Shown: positions 48,774 through 61,144 of the stretch, piece by piece
Layout: every line of letters begins with the position of its first letter
Position numbering within the stretch: position 1 is the first letter of the stretch
DNA from: Pseudisothecium myosuroides
Taxonomy: Eukaryota > Streptophyta > Bryopsida > Hypnales > Lembophyllaceae
Length of the DNA stretch: 64,000 bases
NCBI GenBank assembly: GCA_951799445.1
Contig: OX637288.1
Coordinates: forward strand, 7,380,501 to 7,444,500
Direction: 5' to 3'
Notes under the pieces: generated by a model
What the model was told of the DNA's origin: nothing
Databases searched by the model: none
Seen by the model: the letters and a program-made list of their open reading frames with translations, nothing else
Program-made: the position numbers and the translations under genes

Positions 48774-49702
48774 TTAACCCCTAAAGGACCAAGCCATTTT
48801 CAGGCTCCAAAACCATTGAAAACTGCCATTTCTGCTGCAATCACTCTCTAAACCAAAAAAAACTTTTTTCTTACAATCTAACCGTAGGATCTTGAACTTC
48901 ACTTGTCTCAGATTATGTGGTAAAAATTTCAAGACATTTGACCGTTCCGATTGGAAGATATTAGCATTCAAAGTTGGAAAAAAAAGTTTTTTTGAACTGT
49001 TTCCTGCAATTTCAGATGACTTTGACGGCCATTTGTGGATTTTTTTTGCACTACACAACAAAAAATTGTAATTTTTTATGTTGAACATTTGAGTTGAGAG
49101 TCGGGGAAAAAAATTTCAGAATGTCAAACCTTGATTTTCACATATAAAAAAATTAGTAAATAGAAGTAGGTCCAATATTGAACAAAACACTAAATTGTTA
49201 ATAGCTCTTAGGTGGAATTAAAACAACATAATCCCAATGGTGGGATTGTTCTTGCAAACAAACTTGACCTTGTCAAAAAAAAAAATTGAAAAAAATTGAA
49301 AATTGCATTCAAAAATGAATTCTATAAGTTAGTTTTTTTGAAGATGCTTAAATTGCCCGAAAAACAAGATTGTCTATAACTTTCTCATTATTAGTCCAAA
49401 TAGAATGAATCAAAGCTTCTGATGTAGACAAAAACATGATCTTTGAGGGAAAAAAATAAAAAAAATAAAAAACTTTTTTTTGTATTTTATTTTTTCTGCC
49501 CGACGAACTGCTTTTTTGCTTTAGGATGGCATAACTTTTGCTCCCGGGCACCGATTGAAAAAATATATATATTTTTAGAGAGCTATTGTGATTTCCTATC
49601 ATCAAAAAAAGTTTCAAAAAATCAGATCAAAATTTGAGGTCACACGGGCCTGCCCAAAATCCCAAGTGTCCTCCGAGGGGACTTTGGTCCTTTAGGGGTT
49701 AA
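48774..49702. mobile_element. TTAA-type element, 929 bp, best-preserved termini
   Basis: The left end is TTAACCCCTAAAGGACCAAG. The right end is the reverse complement of TTAACCCCTAAAGGACCAAA, so inverted repeats are 19 bp including TTAA. It follows the previous copy after only 45 bp, in the same orientation and with identical length. A subterminal GTCCTC-CGA-GGGGAC hairpin (49668-49682) is conserved. A minus-strand ORF (48774-49088) has no recognised homology. Confidence 0.8.
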
Positions 49703-51768
49703 ATTGGCAAGAATCAATTAAAAAAAACTCTACTTTTGAAGAATTTCCTTTACCTTCCGTCTTGACATGAAGTAATTTGGTGTCTTGCACAAAAACCATA
49801 AAAACATAAAGAAGTTAGGCTAGGTGAAAAATAGACAAATATTGATAATTCAAAAAAATTGATTGTACTTAATATGATTTATTTAGCTCTTGCAATATGC
49901 TCTTGAAATATTATTTGTCCACCCATAGGATGTCTGCTCTTTTAGACATTCATATAAAAATAAATAATTTCATTTCATTAGAAACAATTCAAGATGGTCA
50001 TTTCTAGCGCAATCAACAAACAAAAATCAAAACATAGTCAAATTTGTTGCATTCAATGGTAAAATCTATTTTTTTTACTCATAAAGGATGAAAGCTTCAT
50101 ATCCAAATATGGATTTAATAAACCTCATGGATTTTTTAAAAATTGAATGTTAATTTACATTGCCCAATCTTGGTCTTTTAAGAAAAAACTTATAAACTTT
50201 TGACTTACATGTTAAATTTCATGAAATCTTCCATTGCAAATCTTTTATTTATTGTTTTATAAAATTATTCCAAAAACATCACAGACTCTTTATAATACCA
50301 TATCACAATTATATGCAGCACATGACAAGATAACAAAATCTATTAGAGATAATATAAGATGAGGTTTGTAATAGTGAAAATAAAAGGTGAGTTTTGAACT
50401 ATAAATAGACGTTTGTACAATGAACAATAGATGTGATACAATATTTATAGAAGGCAATAATAAAGAGCATAGAGTGTATTACTTTAGATGGATGTAGTTT
50501 ATGAGTAAGATTCTATCTAGCGACAATGGGGAGAAGTTTGGATGCACCATAGTAGATGGATGTTGACGCTCATGCATGCTCATCCAACTTTTCCCGTCTT
50601 CAAAGGACACATTCAAAACATGACTCATGTTGAAATTGAGCAAGATCTCAAGCTAGTGGAGATTTGGAAATGGATTAAATTTTGCATCTTTAAAACTTCA
50701 TCCCCTTACACTATTGATTTGCAAATCAAAAATTAGGATAATAACATTAATATAGGAAAACTAATTTTTCGGATAGATGATTTCCATCTATAGTTTTATA
50801 AGTGGGTGGCTTGGTTGGATGGATGAGATCATCATCAACTTGTAGTTCAAATGGTGCAGTTTTCTAGAGCCGAATGTTTAGGCAAGAGGATTTTTGGTTG
50901 CCAAGTGGTTGCTTAGAAGAATAATATGCAACAACATTCCAATCATTGTCACTTCAGATGTTCCATTTAAAGTCCTAAAGTTGTATATGTTAGACACTTG
51001 AAGACATTGGATGAAATGTCTCTAGCTCTAAAGTGGACCCACAAACATCATGATCCAAAATGCAACATCTACATTTCAACACTAAAATTTAGATAATGAT
51101 GATACAAGATGTATATAAACATAATGCATGGTGAAGTGCTTTAAAACCAAACTCTTTGCTTGCTAATATGTATATATATCATGTGCATGTGTGTATATAT
51201 ATATATACATATAAACTATGCTTGAGTATCATCACTAACAATTATGGGTACACTTACTTTATATTGCATCTTAGCATTTATTGCAAGGTTTAAAATTTCA
51301 CCTTAAAGGAATCTAAAAACTTATTATATATTGCTAGATGATCCAAACTTAACTAGTATCTACACATAAAGACTTCAAATTAGAGAAGGGTGGGTGAAAA
51401 GTACAAAATTAGTCAACTAAAAAATATAGGCAAATTTTTACAGTGATCCATCTAGTTGGAAAATTTGGATTTGACCTTCTTTCCTACCCACTTTTGCAAG
51501 GAACATTAGAGTATAATTAGGTTGGACCCCAAGGAAAGGAAAGTCAAGAGAAAAATAGTTGTAAAGTAATTGCATCTTGAAATTTGCCTTTGTAAAACCG
51601 ACCTTTATATATATATAATTTGTAAAAAGGCCTTGAGGTTGGTTTAGAATCTATTTTTTTGAGCAATTTTAAATTGATTCATAGTTTATTCATATAGTCT
51701 CAAAAAAATGAAAAATAGAAAAAATTTCAACTAGCCACTCAATAAGATTGAACAAAAACTTAGATAGT
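49703..51768. other. AT-rich intergenic DNA
   Basis: A (TA)n-(TG)n microsatellite lies at about 51170-51215. No gene is recognised. Confidence 0.4.
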
Positions 51769-52309
51769 TTAGCCCCTAAAGTCCTAAAGTCCCAAAGTCC
51801 CAAAGTCCCATGCCATTAAGGAACAAAATAGATTTTGGGTAAGCTTTTATAGCCTCAATTCTTGAAGAGATTAGGGTCTTTCAATTCCATCTTAGAGCTA
51901 TTGACAATTTAGTATTTCCTTCAATCTTGTACCAACTTCTATTTAATAATTTTTTTAAAAATAAAAATCATACATTGAAAAAAATTCCTAGACCTTCAAT
52001 TCAAATCTTCAATATAATTTTTTTTTAAATCAAAATGTTCAATGCAAAAAAAATTGATTAAGAAGATTCAAAGTCAAATAGTCTAATTAGAAAAATGTGC
52101 TCAAAAATTTGTTTTTTGCACATCAACTGCAATTATCTTGCAATCTACTCAGTGAAAATTTTTCTACACAATTTTATACTTGTCTAGTGCAAGTAAATAT
52201 GGTTAATTATGGAAAAAAGACAATTTGAAACTTTTTTGCTTTTTGAAATAGAAATGGCAGTGTACAATGGTTTTTGATCAAAAAACAGCCTTAGGACTTT
52301 CCGGGTTAA
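51769..52309. mobile_element. Internally deleted TTAA-type element, inverted
   Basis: It starts TTAGCCCCTAAAGTCC and ends GGACTTTCCGGGTTAA. Interior landmarks appear in reverse orientation to the copies at 47.8-49.7 kb (an AAAATAGATTTTGGG-like stretch near the left, GAAATGGCAG near the right). At 541 bp it lacks part of the centre. The left tip carries about four 8-bp CCCAAAGT-type repeats (51774-51810). Confidence 0.65.
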
Positions 52310-53858
52310 TATTAGATACTATGCTCAAATGATTGTATTCCAATTTGAAGTGTATTTACCTATCATCTTTAATGCTAGAATTCTTGTTTTATTTTTTGTT
52401 TTGTGAAAGCTCATCTAAGCTACAATGTTCATTGCAATTATAGTAAAAAATAGTAATAGTTTTAGGCATCATATTCCATATTAGAATAAATTCATGTTTG
52501 GATAAAATCATATTCTTCATCTTTATATTTTTCCAATAGTCATTAACAAAATAGAAAGAAAATATGCCTTATTTAAAAAATATAATATAAATTTAGTATT
52601 GAGTCTTTGGAAAAATTGACTAAAAATATTTAGTAGTTTTTATAATATGATTACACTTTAAAATAAAATTTGTATAACTCAACATGTAACAATCCCCCCA
52701 AAAGAATTTGTACACTTATATATTTTTACTTCATTTTATTTGAAATATATTCTTATTAGTTTCTAAATGTAATTAAGTTTTTTCTAAGAATAAAAAAATT
52801 GTAGAGGTATTTTGTGTAGTGCAACTTTATAGAATCATTTGATGATGGCAACATTAATAGGCCTTCGTGTTGTTTGCATTGAACATTTCATGTCATTCCA
52901 ATTTATAATGATTTTCAAAGTACCGTATTATGTTGTCAATAATTGCAAATGAGCAATGTAGCCTAAATATGTGATTAAAGACAAATAAGGCCATTTAGAG
53001 TAAAATCATTGCATTATTTACAACACCAACCTGTTAAATCATCTAATTACAATGTGCATTCATGTTTAGCAAGAATGGATGAATGGACATTTGTCTGGAT
53101 GAAATCATGACACTTTGCATTTAATAGAAAAGATAAGTTAGATATAAATATTATTTATATTTTTGAAACTATTCAATCAATAAAACCTACCAAAAATTTA
53201 AAGATATCAAATTTTGGGTGTGTTTGTTTTTAAAATTTATGAAAAAGGGAAGTTAGACAAGAAACAAGATTTAATACAAATTGGATTTGTAGAATTCTTG
53301 CAACTAAAGACACATACCATATATTAGAGCCCTCGTTTCGTTTTATTTTATCCAGTTATTATAATTTTTATTAGTTTAATCTTTGAACAAACAAAAGTGA
53401 CATCTTGGATATGCATATTTGCTTGTGTAATTGCATTCTATATTATAATAATGTCATGTTTGACTACATTTGTGTATTTTTAGTACAACTTGAAACTATA
53501 ATTTTTATTGTATACAAGTACAAGCACTATACTATTATATAAGATGTTCATTATATGATATTACATACTTTGTGAATCCATATAGTGTTCTTTGAACCTC
53601 TAAGGATTAATCTAATAAGTTTTGGTAAGCCAAATATTGTCAAATAAGTTCTAAGCCATATATATATTCATGCTAAAAAATGTAATTATGGTTTTCATCT
53701 TAATTTTTCTATACAACCTTACTGATGCTATTTCTACATCAATGAATTAATATCAACTCATATTAGCATTCTTTGATTAAATTTAGGATTTTGTTTGAAA
53801 ATATTGAAAATATAGATGTCATATATACAATAATTTTTTACTTTTTGTTATTTTGACA
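52310..53858. other. AT-rich intergenic DNA
   Basis: No gene, RNA or clear repeat structure was recognised. Confidence 0.4.
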
Positions 53859-54772
53859 TTAACCCCTAAAAGACCAAGCAACCTACTTTGGGCTCTTTGA
53901 AAGCTTGGACAGTCTTTGTTGACTTTAAAATTTAGAATTTTTGCATGAATTTTTTAGGATGGATGCTACTCATCATAGTCTACATGTGAAGTTTGTTTCA
54001 CGTCATTTCAATAAATATTGCAAAAATTATAACTATTTTTATTCAAATCGGGCAACACAAAATATATCCTAAAAGAATATTAATGATCTTTTTGGAATTT
54101 TATAGATACATACTTACTCAAAAACATTTGAACCATTCAATTCCACATAATGAGGTAAGAGTTATGAGGAGTTTCATTTTGTGAGCAATGAAGGTAGAAA
54201 AAACATATAAAAAATTGTGTTTTGCTCTCAATTCTAAAAAAATAAAAATAAAAATGAAAATAAAAATATTTAATTGTTTAATAGAACATTCTAACCATTG
54301 GGATCAACAGTTTGTAATTTCTTATAAAAGTTATTAGTATTTTACTTTTTTCTTTCACACAATATCACCTTCCACTTCATAATGTTTTTAAAGATGAACA
54401 TGAAAGTTTTTTAATTAAATTTTTTGACATATGTTTTCAACTTATTTTCCAACATATTGACTAAAAGCACAAGATGCAACTCATTTTCCTACCTTCATGT
54501 TGTAGGACATATGTGTTTTTCTAAAAATGTTCAAAGACAAAACTTGACCTTTTGGAAGGGCTAGAAAAGCCTACATTTTGAAGTTTAGGCACATTCAACT
54601 TACAATCGGTGGGGATGTTCATTCTAAAACTTTGGAGCAATCTACTAAAGGATCCTACAATTGAATTTCTTAAAAAAAAAATATTGATGAAGATTTTGAC
54701 CTTGTTGTGGGGACAAGTATTTTGAAGTATGTGGTTTGGGGCCTCTAAACATGTTAGTCCTTTAGGGGTTAA
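53859..54772. mobile_element. TTAA-type element, 914 bp
   Basis: It starts TTAACCCCTAAAAGACCAAG and ends AGTCCTTTAGGGGTTAA, giving inverted ends of about 16-19 bp with little decay. The interior is AT-rich and more diverged, in inverse orientation (CTACATGTGAAGTTTG, then a GACCTT-rich part). No coding frame. Confidence 0.7.
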
Positions 54773-55470
54773 AAATGATTTTTCCCCCTAAGAAAAAGAA
54801 ACAAAATGAAACTTTTTAGGCCTCATTTATATTAATTTTGTTTGAAAAGTTCAAAATATTTGTAAAAATGAATAGTTTGATGTAGTTTGATATTAAATAT
54901 CTAAAACCACTTTTTTAAATATATAATTACACCAAAATTCATTTACAATATGATCTTCAATACTAAAATATGTGTGTGTGGAAATTTTATAACTTTTAAA
55001 TTGTGCTTGATACAAGTCCTCTCAACATTTTCTTCATACATTTAAAATAATTTCAAATTTCCACCAAAAAATTTAGAAATTTTATGATATAAAATAGATA
55101 TATGATTTCATCTTTGATTTAAAAACAAAGTTTTTAACTTTCAATGGAAAGATTAAGCATATAGAATGGAGTTGATAATAGAACCCATGCTCCTATGCCT
55201 TAACTTGTCAGTTTTTGATGTTAAAGATATTCTAGAGCATTGCCACCTACATGAATTGAAATTACCATGCCCAATTTTCACATGTAAATATAGAAAGTCC
55301 TTCAATTTAAGATTCCCAACCATTATATACCAAAAATGTTTGAGAAATAGTTCACTAAACAATTTCAAGTACAATGAAGTAGAAGGTCCAAAAAGTGTCC
55401 TTTTAAAAGTTGATTTGCAATATTCAAAACTTGAATTCCATAAAATATATGCAATCACATAGGTCACTAA
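54773..55470. other. AT-rich intergenic DNA
   Basis: Overlapping ORFs on both strands (55153-55467) mirror each other and match no family. They are probably chance. Confidence 0.35.
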
Positions 55471-55656
55471 ATTAAAAATTAAAAATTAAAAATTAAAATT
55501 GAAAAAAAAAATTAAAAAATTAAAAAATCTCCAATATGACATGGTGCTGATGTAGCATCAATAGTGCCACGTCAGATTCCTATTTTTTTTTTCCATAATT
55601 GCACCGCAAGTGTGCAAAACTTGCAGTTCCTTTAAGGCCTAAAATTTCTAGTAATG
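55471..55656. mobile_element. Degraded MITE of the CGTGGCAC-core family, copy 3
   Basis: The core ATAGTGCCACGTCAGATTCC (55560-55579) and the right end (AAGGCCTAAAATTTCTAGTAATG) match the elements at 5946 and 9159. The left half is replaced by an AAAAATTA tandem run (about 55470-55530), so the left border is uncertain. Confidence 0.55.
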
Positions 55657-56814
55657 ACACGTCCATTCCTTAATATGTTCATTATTGGTATATTGACAAC
55701 TATGATTGGTACTCTGAAGAAAGAGAAATGTACTTCTATATTAGAAAACAGTTATAGAGCTCAGTCTCTTTATGGACCTTCTATCTTATGATAGTTATTA
55801 GTCTCTTATTTGTAATAGAATCTTATTGTAGAAATGAAGCATCCAAGGTAGTAAATACAACCTACATCCATCAAAAGTAAGGTAAATGTACTTGAATGTG
55901 TCCAATCATATCTTGTAGATAGATACTTTCAATTGAATCATAAATGAAGTAGTTGCATAAATTTTGCAATTAGTTAAAAATTTATGAAGATGCAAAGCAT
56001 AAAAATATTTGTATAATCTAAGTACTGCCAAAATCCATATAATGCACATAAAAAAATAATATTGTTATACTATTATATGTGAGGGTCAGATTTGATAAAA
56101 TATCTTATGTTTTAGTGTTGAATGCCATTTTGGCATAAAAATCACATTTTAGAATTTTAGAACTCTTGACTACTAATTTTTTTGGCTTTATTTCTACCAC
56201 AGTTTTTCATTATTAGGTTGCTAAGTATTTTTTTATTTTTTCAGTTGATGTTTTTTTTATCGTTGTCTTTTCTTGTTTTTGTTTGTCTTTTTGAATTAAA
56301 GATAAATCATCAAATAAATGTTGTTTGAAAATGCTATTTTTAAAAATATTTTGAAAGGAAATTTCTTAATTAGACAATATGAAAAAAAAAATTGCAATAT
56401 TTTGGACATTGCCCTTATAGTATTTCAAAACTTTGGACATTTCCAAAAATACTTCATTTATGTCTGAATGAGACCTTCATATGTAGGATAGTAGTATCAA
56501 AACATGCCACAATGAAGAAGTTAAAACAAAGAAAGTGTACCTAAAACCACCTTCTTGCAAGGTTGTTACCTCCACACTATTATAAATAGAAACAATAATT
56601 ATCTAAAATGGACTCCAACTTCACCACACAATTTTCTTTCTAATCTCACCATTTTTGGTATCTTCCATATATAGCTTTCAATCAAAAGTAGTGATTGACA
56701 TTTAAGAGGGGTCAAAATTGGGTGTAATTATCTTATATTATATTTGGCTATCTTAATCGGCATTCTTTAGCAAATAATTAATTAATTTGCCTAAAATGAA
56801 GAATATTGGTTTAG
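55657..56814. other. AT-rich intergenic DNA
   Basis: No gene or defined repeat was recognised. Confidence 0.4.
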
Positions 56815-57950
56815 GCCTGGAGCCCTTGATATATATACTAGATCTATTAGTCAATCTTCAAGTAACTACAAGATTTTTTTCGTAGAAAAGAAATACAACA
56901 GTCTTTTGAATCAATACTATTGAGTCTCTATAATTATTTTGAATTATTCAAGCCGACCTCAATTACTTTGTATACCTTGCAATGACCTTGTGTTCAAAGG
57001 TGGTTTAGGCCTTAACATGTATTCAATTCATTAGACAATCTTCAAGCAACCACATGATTTTTTTTAGAAAGGGAGATACAACAACCCTTTAACTCCTAAA
57101 GGACTGGGGGGTGTCGAGATTTCCAAAATTGTGAAGATCTATTATAAAATGCAGCTTAGAACAATATTTTAATGATGATTCTCAAATAATAGTTGTAAAA
57201 TATGATTTATAGATCACATCCTTACAATTAAATCAATAATTACACAAACCAATATTTCACAATAAAGTTTCGAACCAGAAATTGAAAATTCCTTCTAAAA
57301 TCAATCATATTACAAAGATTGAATTTTTATGATTTTTACAAGAATTTTCTTTATGAGTTAAAAATGCTAAGTTCTAATCATAGTAGTCTTTAAAGATTTT
57401 TATTTTTTATTTTTATTCAAGTCGTTTTTGAAGGGTCATTTTATGAACTGAGAAAGTTACTTTTTGAGGCTAGACTTCCCAATACCTTTAGAATTATAGA
57501 ATGTTTGCAAAGCAAAATCTTCATAATTTGAACTGTACAAATATTACAAAACCAATATAAGAATCTTCAAAAAAATGATGGATGAAAAAATGCATTTCAA
57601 AGAGTTTGGGATGTGTTTTCATTCATTCATTGTTCAAAATCTGCACTTGTGGTCCTTAAGGGGTTAAAATGACACTATTGGATCCTTTTGAAGTGACACT
57701 ACTAGGATCTTTGTAACTAATTTGGATTATTCAAGGTGACCGCAATTAATTATTTTGTATGCCTTGTATTGTAAGAGGTGATTCAAGCAACACGTGCTTC
57801 CTTTCTTAGACAAGGATACAAGAGTCCTACGAAGCAAAGCAAATCTATTGGATACCCAATAACTATTTTGAATTATTCATGTCCAACCACAATTATTTTG
57901 TAAATCCTTTCACCTACGACATAATAGGTTTGATTATTTGCCTCATTAAT
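56815..57950. repeat. About 183-bp tandem repeat, interrupted by a TTAA element
   Basis: Units are marked by CAATCTTCAAG-like at 56852 and 57036 (184 bp apart) and by ATTTTGAATTATTCAAG/TG-CCRACC at about 56935 and 57870, with a diverged copy near 57725. A TTAA element (57089-57667) splits one unit. The same repeat in inverse orientation is at 63141-63470. Non-coding. Confidence 0.65.
57089..57667. mobile_element. TTAA-type element with an inferable empty site
   Basis: It starts TTAACTCCTAAAGGACTGGG and ends GGTCCTTAAGGGGTTAA (579 bp). Removing it with one TTAA rejoins the 183-bp repeat at the same length as its uninterrupted relative near 63.2 kb, so TTAA looks like a target-site duplication. 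No coding frame. Confidence 0.75.
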
Positions 57951-58241
57951 TTCATATCCATTCATGTCTCTCTCTATTGATAAGGCCGTGGATGTCACCA
58001 ATCATATTGATAACCAACCAAATATGCTATCTCAAAGGGATTGTACTACAATTCAAAAATTTCAATATAACCAAAATAAAAATCTTAAATCGATTGTACC
58101 AAGTAGGATAAAGAATAACAAAACCTTCATATTCACATTTTCTTTCTTTGATACAAATGAATGAAAATATCATTATATTGGGGGACGCACGGTTGAACAA
58201 ACAACTTAATTTAATGTATTGTTTGTCTTTGAACCACATAG

Positions 58242-59131
58242 ATAACCCCTAAAGGACCAAGTTCTCATGGCCTTAATTTTTGGTGAAACTTTTGAAACCT
58301 TCTCATAAGATAGAAAAACATATTAGCTTTGTGGAAGTGTAATTTTTTTATTTCAATTGGTGCCTTGGAATAAAATTTATAACACGAGAAGTTTGGAACT
58401 GAACTTGATGAGCAACACAATTTTAAAAGTCAAAATAAACTTAATTTTTTTCCTTAAACATTATATTTTTGTCTACATGTGAAGCTTTGATTCATTCTAT
58501 TTGGACTAGTAATGAGAAAGTTAACAACAATCTTGTTTTCAGGACAATCTAAGCATCAGCTTACATAATTCATTTTTGGATGCAATTTTGACAACATTTT
58601 CAGAAAAAAATTGTTTGACAAGGTTAATTATTCTTGCTAAAATAATCTTACCATTAGGATTATTGTGTTTTAGTTCCGTCTTAGAGCAATTAACAATTTA
58701 GTTTTTCTTTCAATCTTGTATTACTTCTAAAGAAAAAGAATAATAATCTACTTTTAAAGAATAGAAATCAAGTGTTTTTTTAGTTATTTTTTGATTCTTG
58801 GAATTTCAACTCAATTCTCCATCACAAAAATTTTAGATTCAAAGTCTGTAGTGCAAAGTTTTTCTATGAATGGTGGTCAAAGTCATTTGAAATTGCAGGC
58901 TAGTGTTCAAATTTTATTTCCGACTTTGAATGCTAATATCTTCCAATCTATGTAGGCAAACTTTATGAAATTCTTACCACATAATCTTAGACAAGTGAAG
59001 CATAAGATCTTATGGTTAGATTCTAAAAAATAAAAATAATTTTTTTTTCTACTTTCTTAGGTGAACGCAATAGAAATGGCAGTTTTAAGTGGATTTTGAC
59101 AGAAACATGGCCTTAGTCTTCTAGAGCTTAA
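58242..59131. mobile_element. TTAA-type element, 890 bp, inverted
   Basis: It starts ATAACCCCTAAAGGACCAAG (TTAA changed to ATAA) and ends TTCTAGAGCTTAA. Landmarks of the 48.8-kb copy appear in reverse complement: ATTAGCTTTGTGGAAG, CAATTGGTGCC, AATGCTAATATCTTCCAATC, AAATGGCAGTTTT. Non-coding. Confidence 0.65.
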
Positions 59132-60539
59132 AGGTAGGCTTACATGCGATATTGATGGATAAAGCTGGACACTACAGCCCAAAATTTCAACCAACCAAGC
59201 AGTGTGTGAGCCAACTTTAGTGCGCTAGTTGAGAAAGAATTTCCATCGATGCAATGGGCTAAATCAGGTGGCGGTCAGGAATTTATTTGGTCTCCACCAA
59301 TATCGGTAATACTTTTTTCATTGGATAGTACACAAGCTCATTTAGAATATCATGTTGACTATTGAAGGAAATCTTGGGAACTGGATAGGTAGTTGTTTTT
59401 ATTTATTTATTTTTTAAACAAAAGAAAGGGTCACCAATTTCACAATATAAAAGTCTCACCGTTGTTCACCCATCCAACATGTAAAGAGGTCCTAAAATAG
59501 GTTCAACCAAAATTGCACCTTGCCTAAAACTTTCATCATCACTCTATGTACATCTCCCAAATCAAAATGTACGTACACAGAAGAAACGATTCCAGAACAT
59601 CTACCAAATTTTTTTTTGACCCTTTATAACTTTTGCATACGCTATCCAAATTTCACATGTTTTGGTGCGTTGGAACCTCCTTTCACTTGCCAACAAAGAA
59701 TTACAAAAATTGACCAGTCTAATAACAGTAACTAAGGTAGATCCCCCCATTCCCAACCACTGACCCATTCTCGACCTATAGGTGCATGTATTTCTGACCA
59801 AGCTTATAATGTTTTGTTTTTTTTCCTTTTTAAAGTTGGAACTAATAAATACATGACACATGTCCCAAGTTGTGTCGGTTTTAGGGGTACCCTTCTTCCT
59901 ACTCATGTAGGTTAGGTTAAAGTTAACTTAAATATGAAGGGTCATTGCTGGAGATGATAGGACACTGCTCATCCGTGTCGAATAGCTTTAGGTGCAGAGT
60001 TGCAGAATGCTCTGATACCTGACACCTAAGCACTGGTTCGGATCCCAAGACCTGGCACGTGTCCCAAGGAGCCTTTGCAGCAGAATAAAATTCCACGGGG
60101 GGGGGGGCGGGGGGGTTGAAAAGCAAAAAAAATACATTTAAAAAACTAAAATATATTTTTAAAAACTAAAAAAGACACATGACTTGAACTCAACAGTGCC
60201 TCCTCACTGTAGAAACAGGATACTTTTTCAAAATCTTTGGGAGCATTCCACTGTTCACTTAGAGGTGGATCCTAACCCAGTGCACTCAATATACTCTATA
60301 TACTGTGGGTCCAATATACTGTGGGTTCATGAACATTGGAGGCGTGGGTTCACAATAAATGAACCGTGGGTCCTTCTGTGAATGTTCTCATTTTGTTTCT
60401 TTGGTGATTGCCTATTTTTAATTTTAATTTTTTCTAAGGTAGAAGCAGCCCCCCAAAGTCACTTTGGGTTTCAGTTTCATTTCTGATTACGAATGTGGTT
60501 CGAAAATGATAAATTTTGGTTGGAAGAATGTTAGCCTCC
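59132..60539. other. Intergenic DNA with repeat fragments
   Basis: About 59500-59745 is related to the right end of the long-TIR element at 13027-14043 (GTACATCTCC, CTTTATAACTTTTGCATAC, TTGGTGCGTT, CTTGCCAACAA). A G-run (GGGGGGGGGGG-C-GGGGGGG) lies at about 60097-60115. A short direct repeat, ATATACTGTGGGT, occurs at about 60298 and 60314. No gene is recognised. Confidence 0.45.
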
Positions 60540-60786
60540 TTAATCACTAAGGCCTGAGGGCACATTTTCGGCACAAATTGTGAAAAACTGCCACCTTTTA
60601 GGTTACTGGAAAAAATGAGAAAAAACTTTTTTTTCCTCAAAATTGAACTGTAGAAATTTGTACTAGACTACTATTGGAATGTGTGGAAAAAAATTTAGAA
60701 ACTTTGACCGTACAGATTGAAAGATTATAAAATTTGAAGTTAAAAGAAATAGTTTCTTTTTATCTTGCCCGACAAGGCCAATAGAC

Positions 60787-60956
60787 TTTTTTTTTGACAC
60801 AAGCGTGCTAAGGAAACACACTACAAAGGTTTCCGTCAGGATGGGAGGCTAATTTCACACAAGGTAAAGAACCAATCGCCGCCAGGTACCGAACCCGCAA
60901 CCACACCATTTAATTTGGGTACCTCACAACCATCACCCGATAGTTTAGGGTCATCT
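60787..60956 (-). mobile_element. tRNA-like SINE with 18-bp target-site duplication
   Basis: It is flanked by CCGACAAGGCCAATAGAC (60769-60786) and CGGACAAGGCTAGTAGAC (60957-60974), an 18-bp imperfect direct repeat. On the minus strand the unit begins with a GATGGTTGTGAGG stretch (A-box-like), then GGTTCGGTACC (close to a Pol III B box), and ends in a run of about nine A. Order, length (about 170 bp), A tail and long target duplication are those of a tRNA-derived SINE. Confidence 0.65.
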
Positions 60957-61144
60957 CGGACAAGGCTAGTAGACTTTAATTCTTCCTAGAATGAGATTTC
61001 TACACTACATATGGTTATTTTTTTTATATTGGCATATTGTGTCATGTAAGTTATATACTTGCTAAATTTCAAAATTATAGGAGGAGTTTTGCACATGTTA
61101 CCTAAAGCTCCCTGGGTTGCTTGAAAAGTTAAGGGCAATATACT

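Noticed and set aside
59980..60070. GGTTCGGATCC resembling a Pol III B box, possible second SINE or tRNA
   Set aside because: No A box, cloverleaf, A-tail or target duplication could be found around it.
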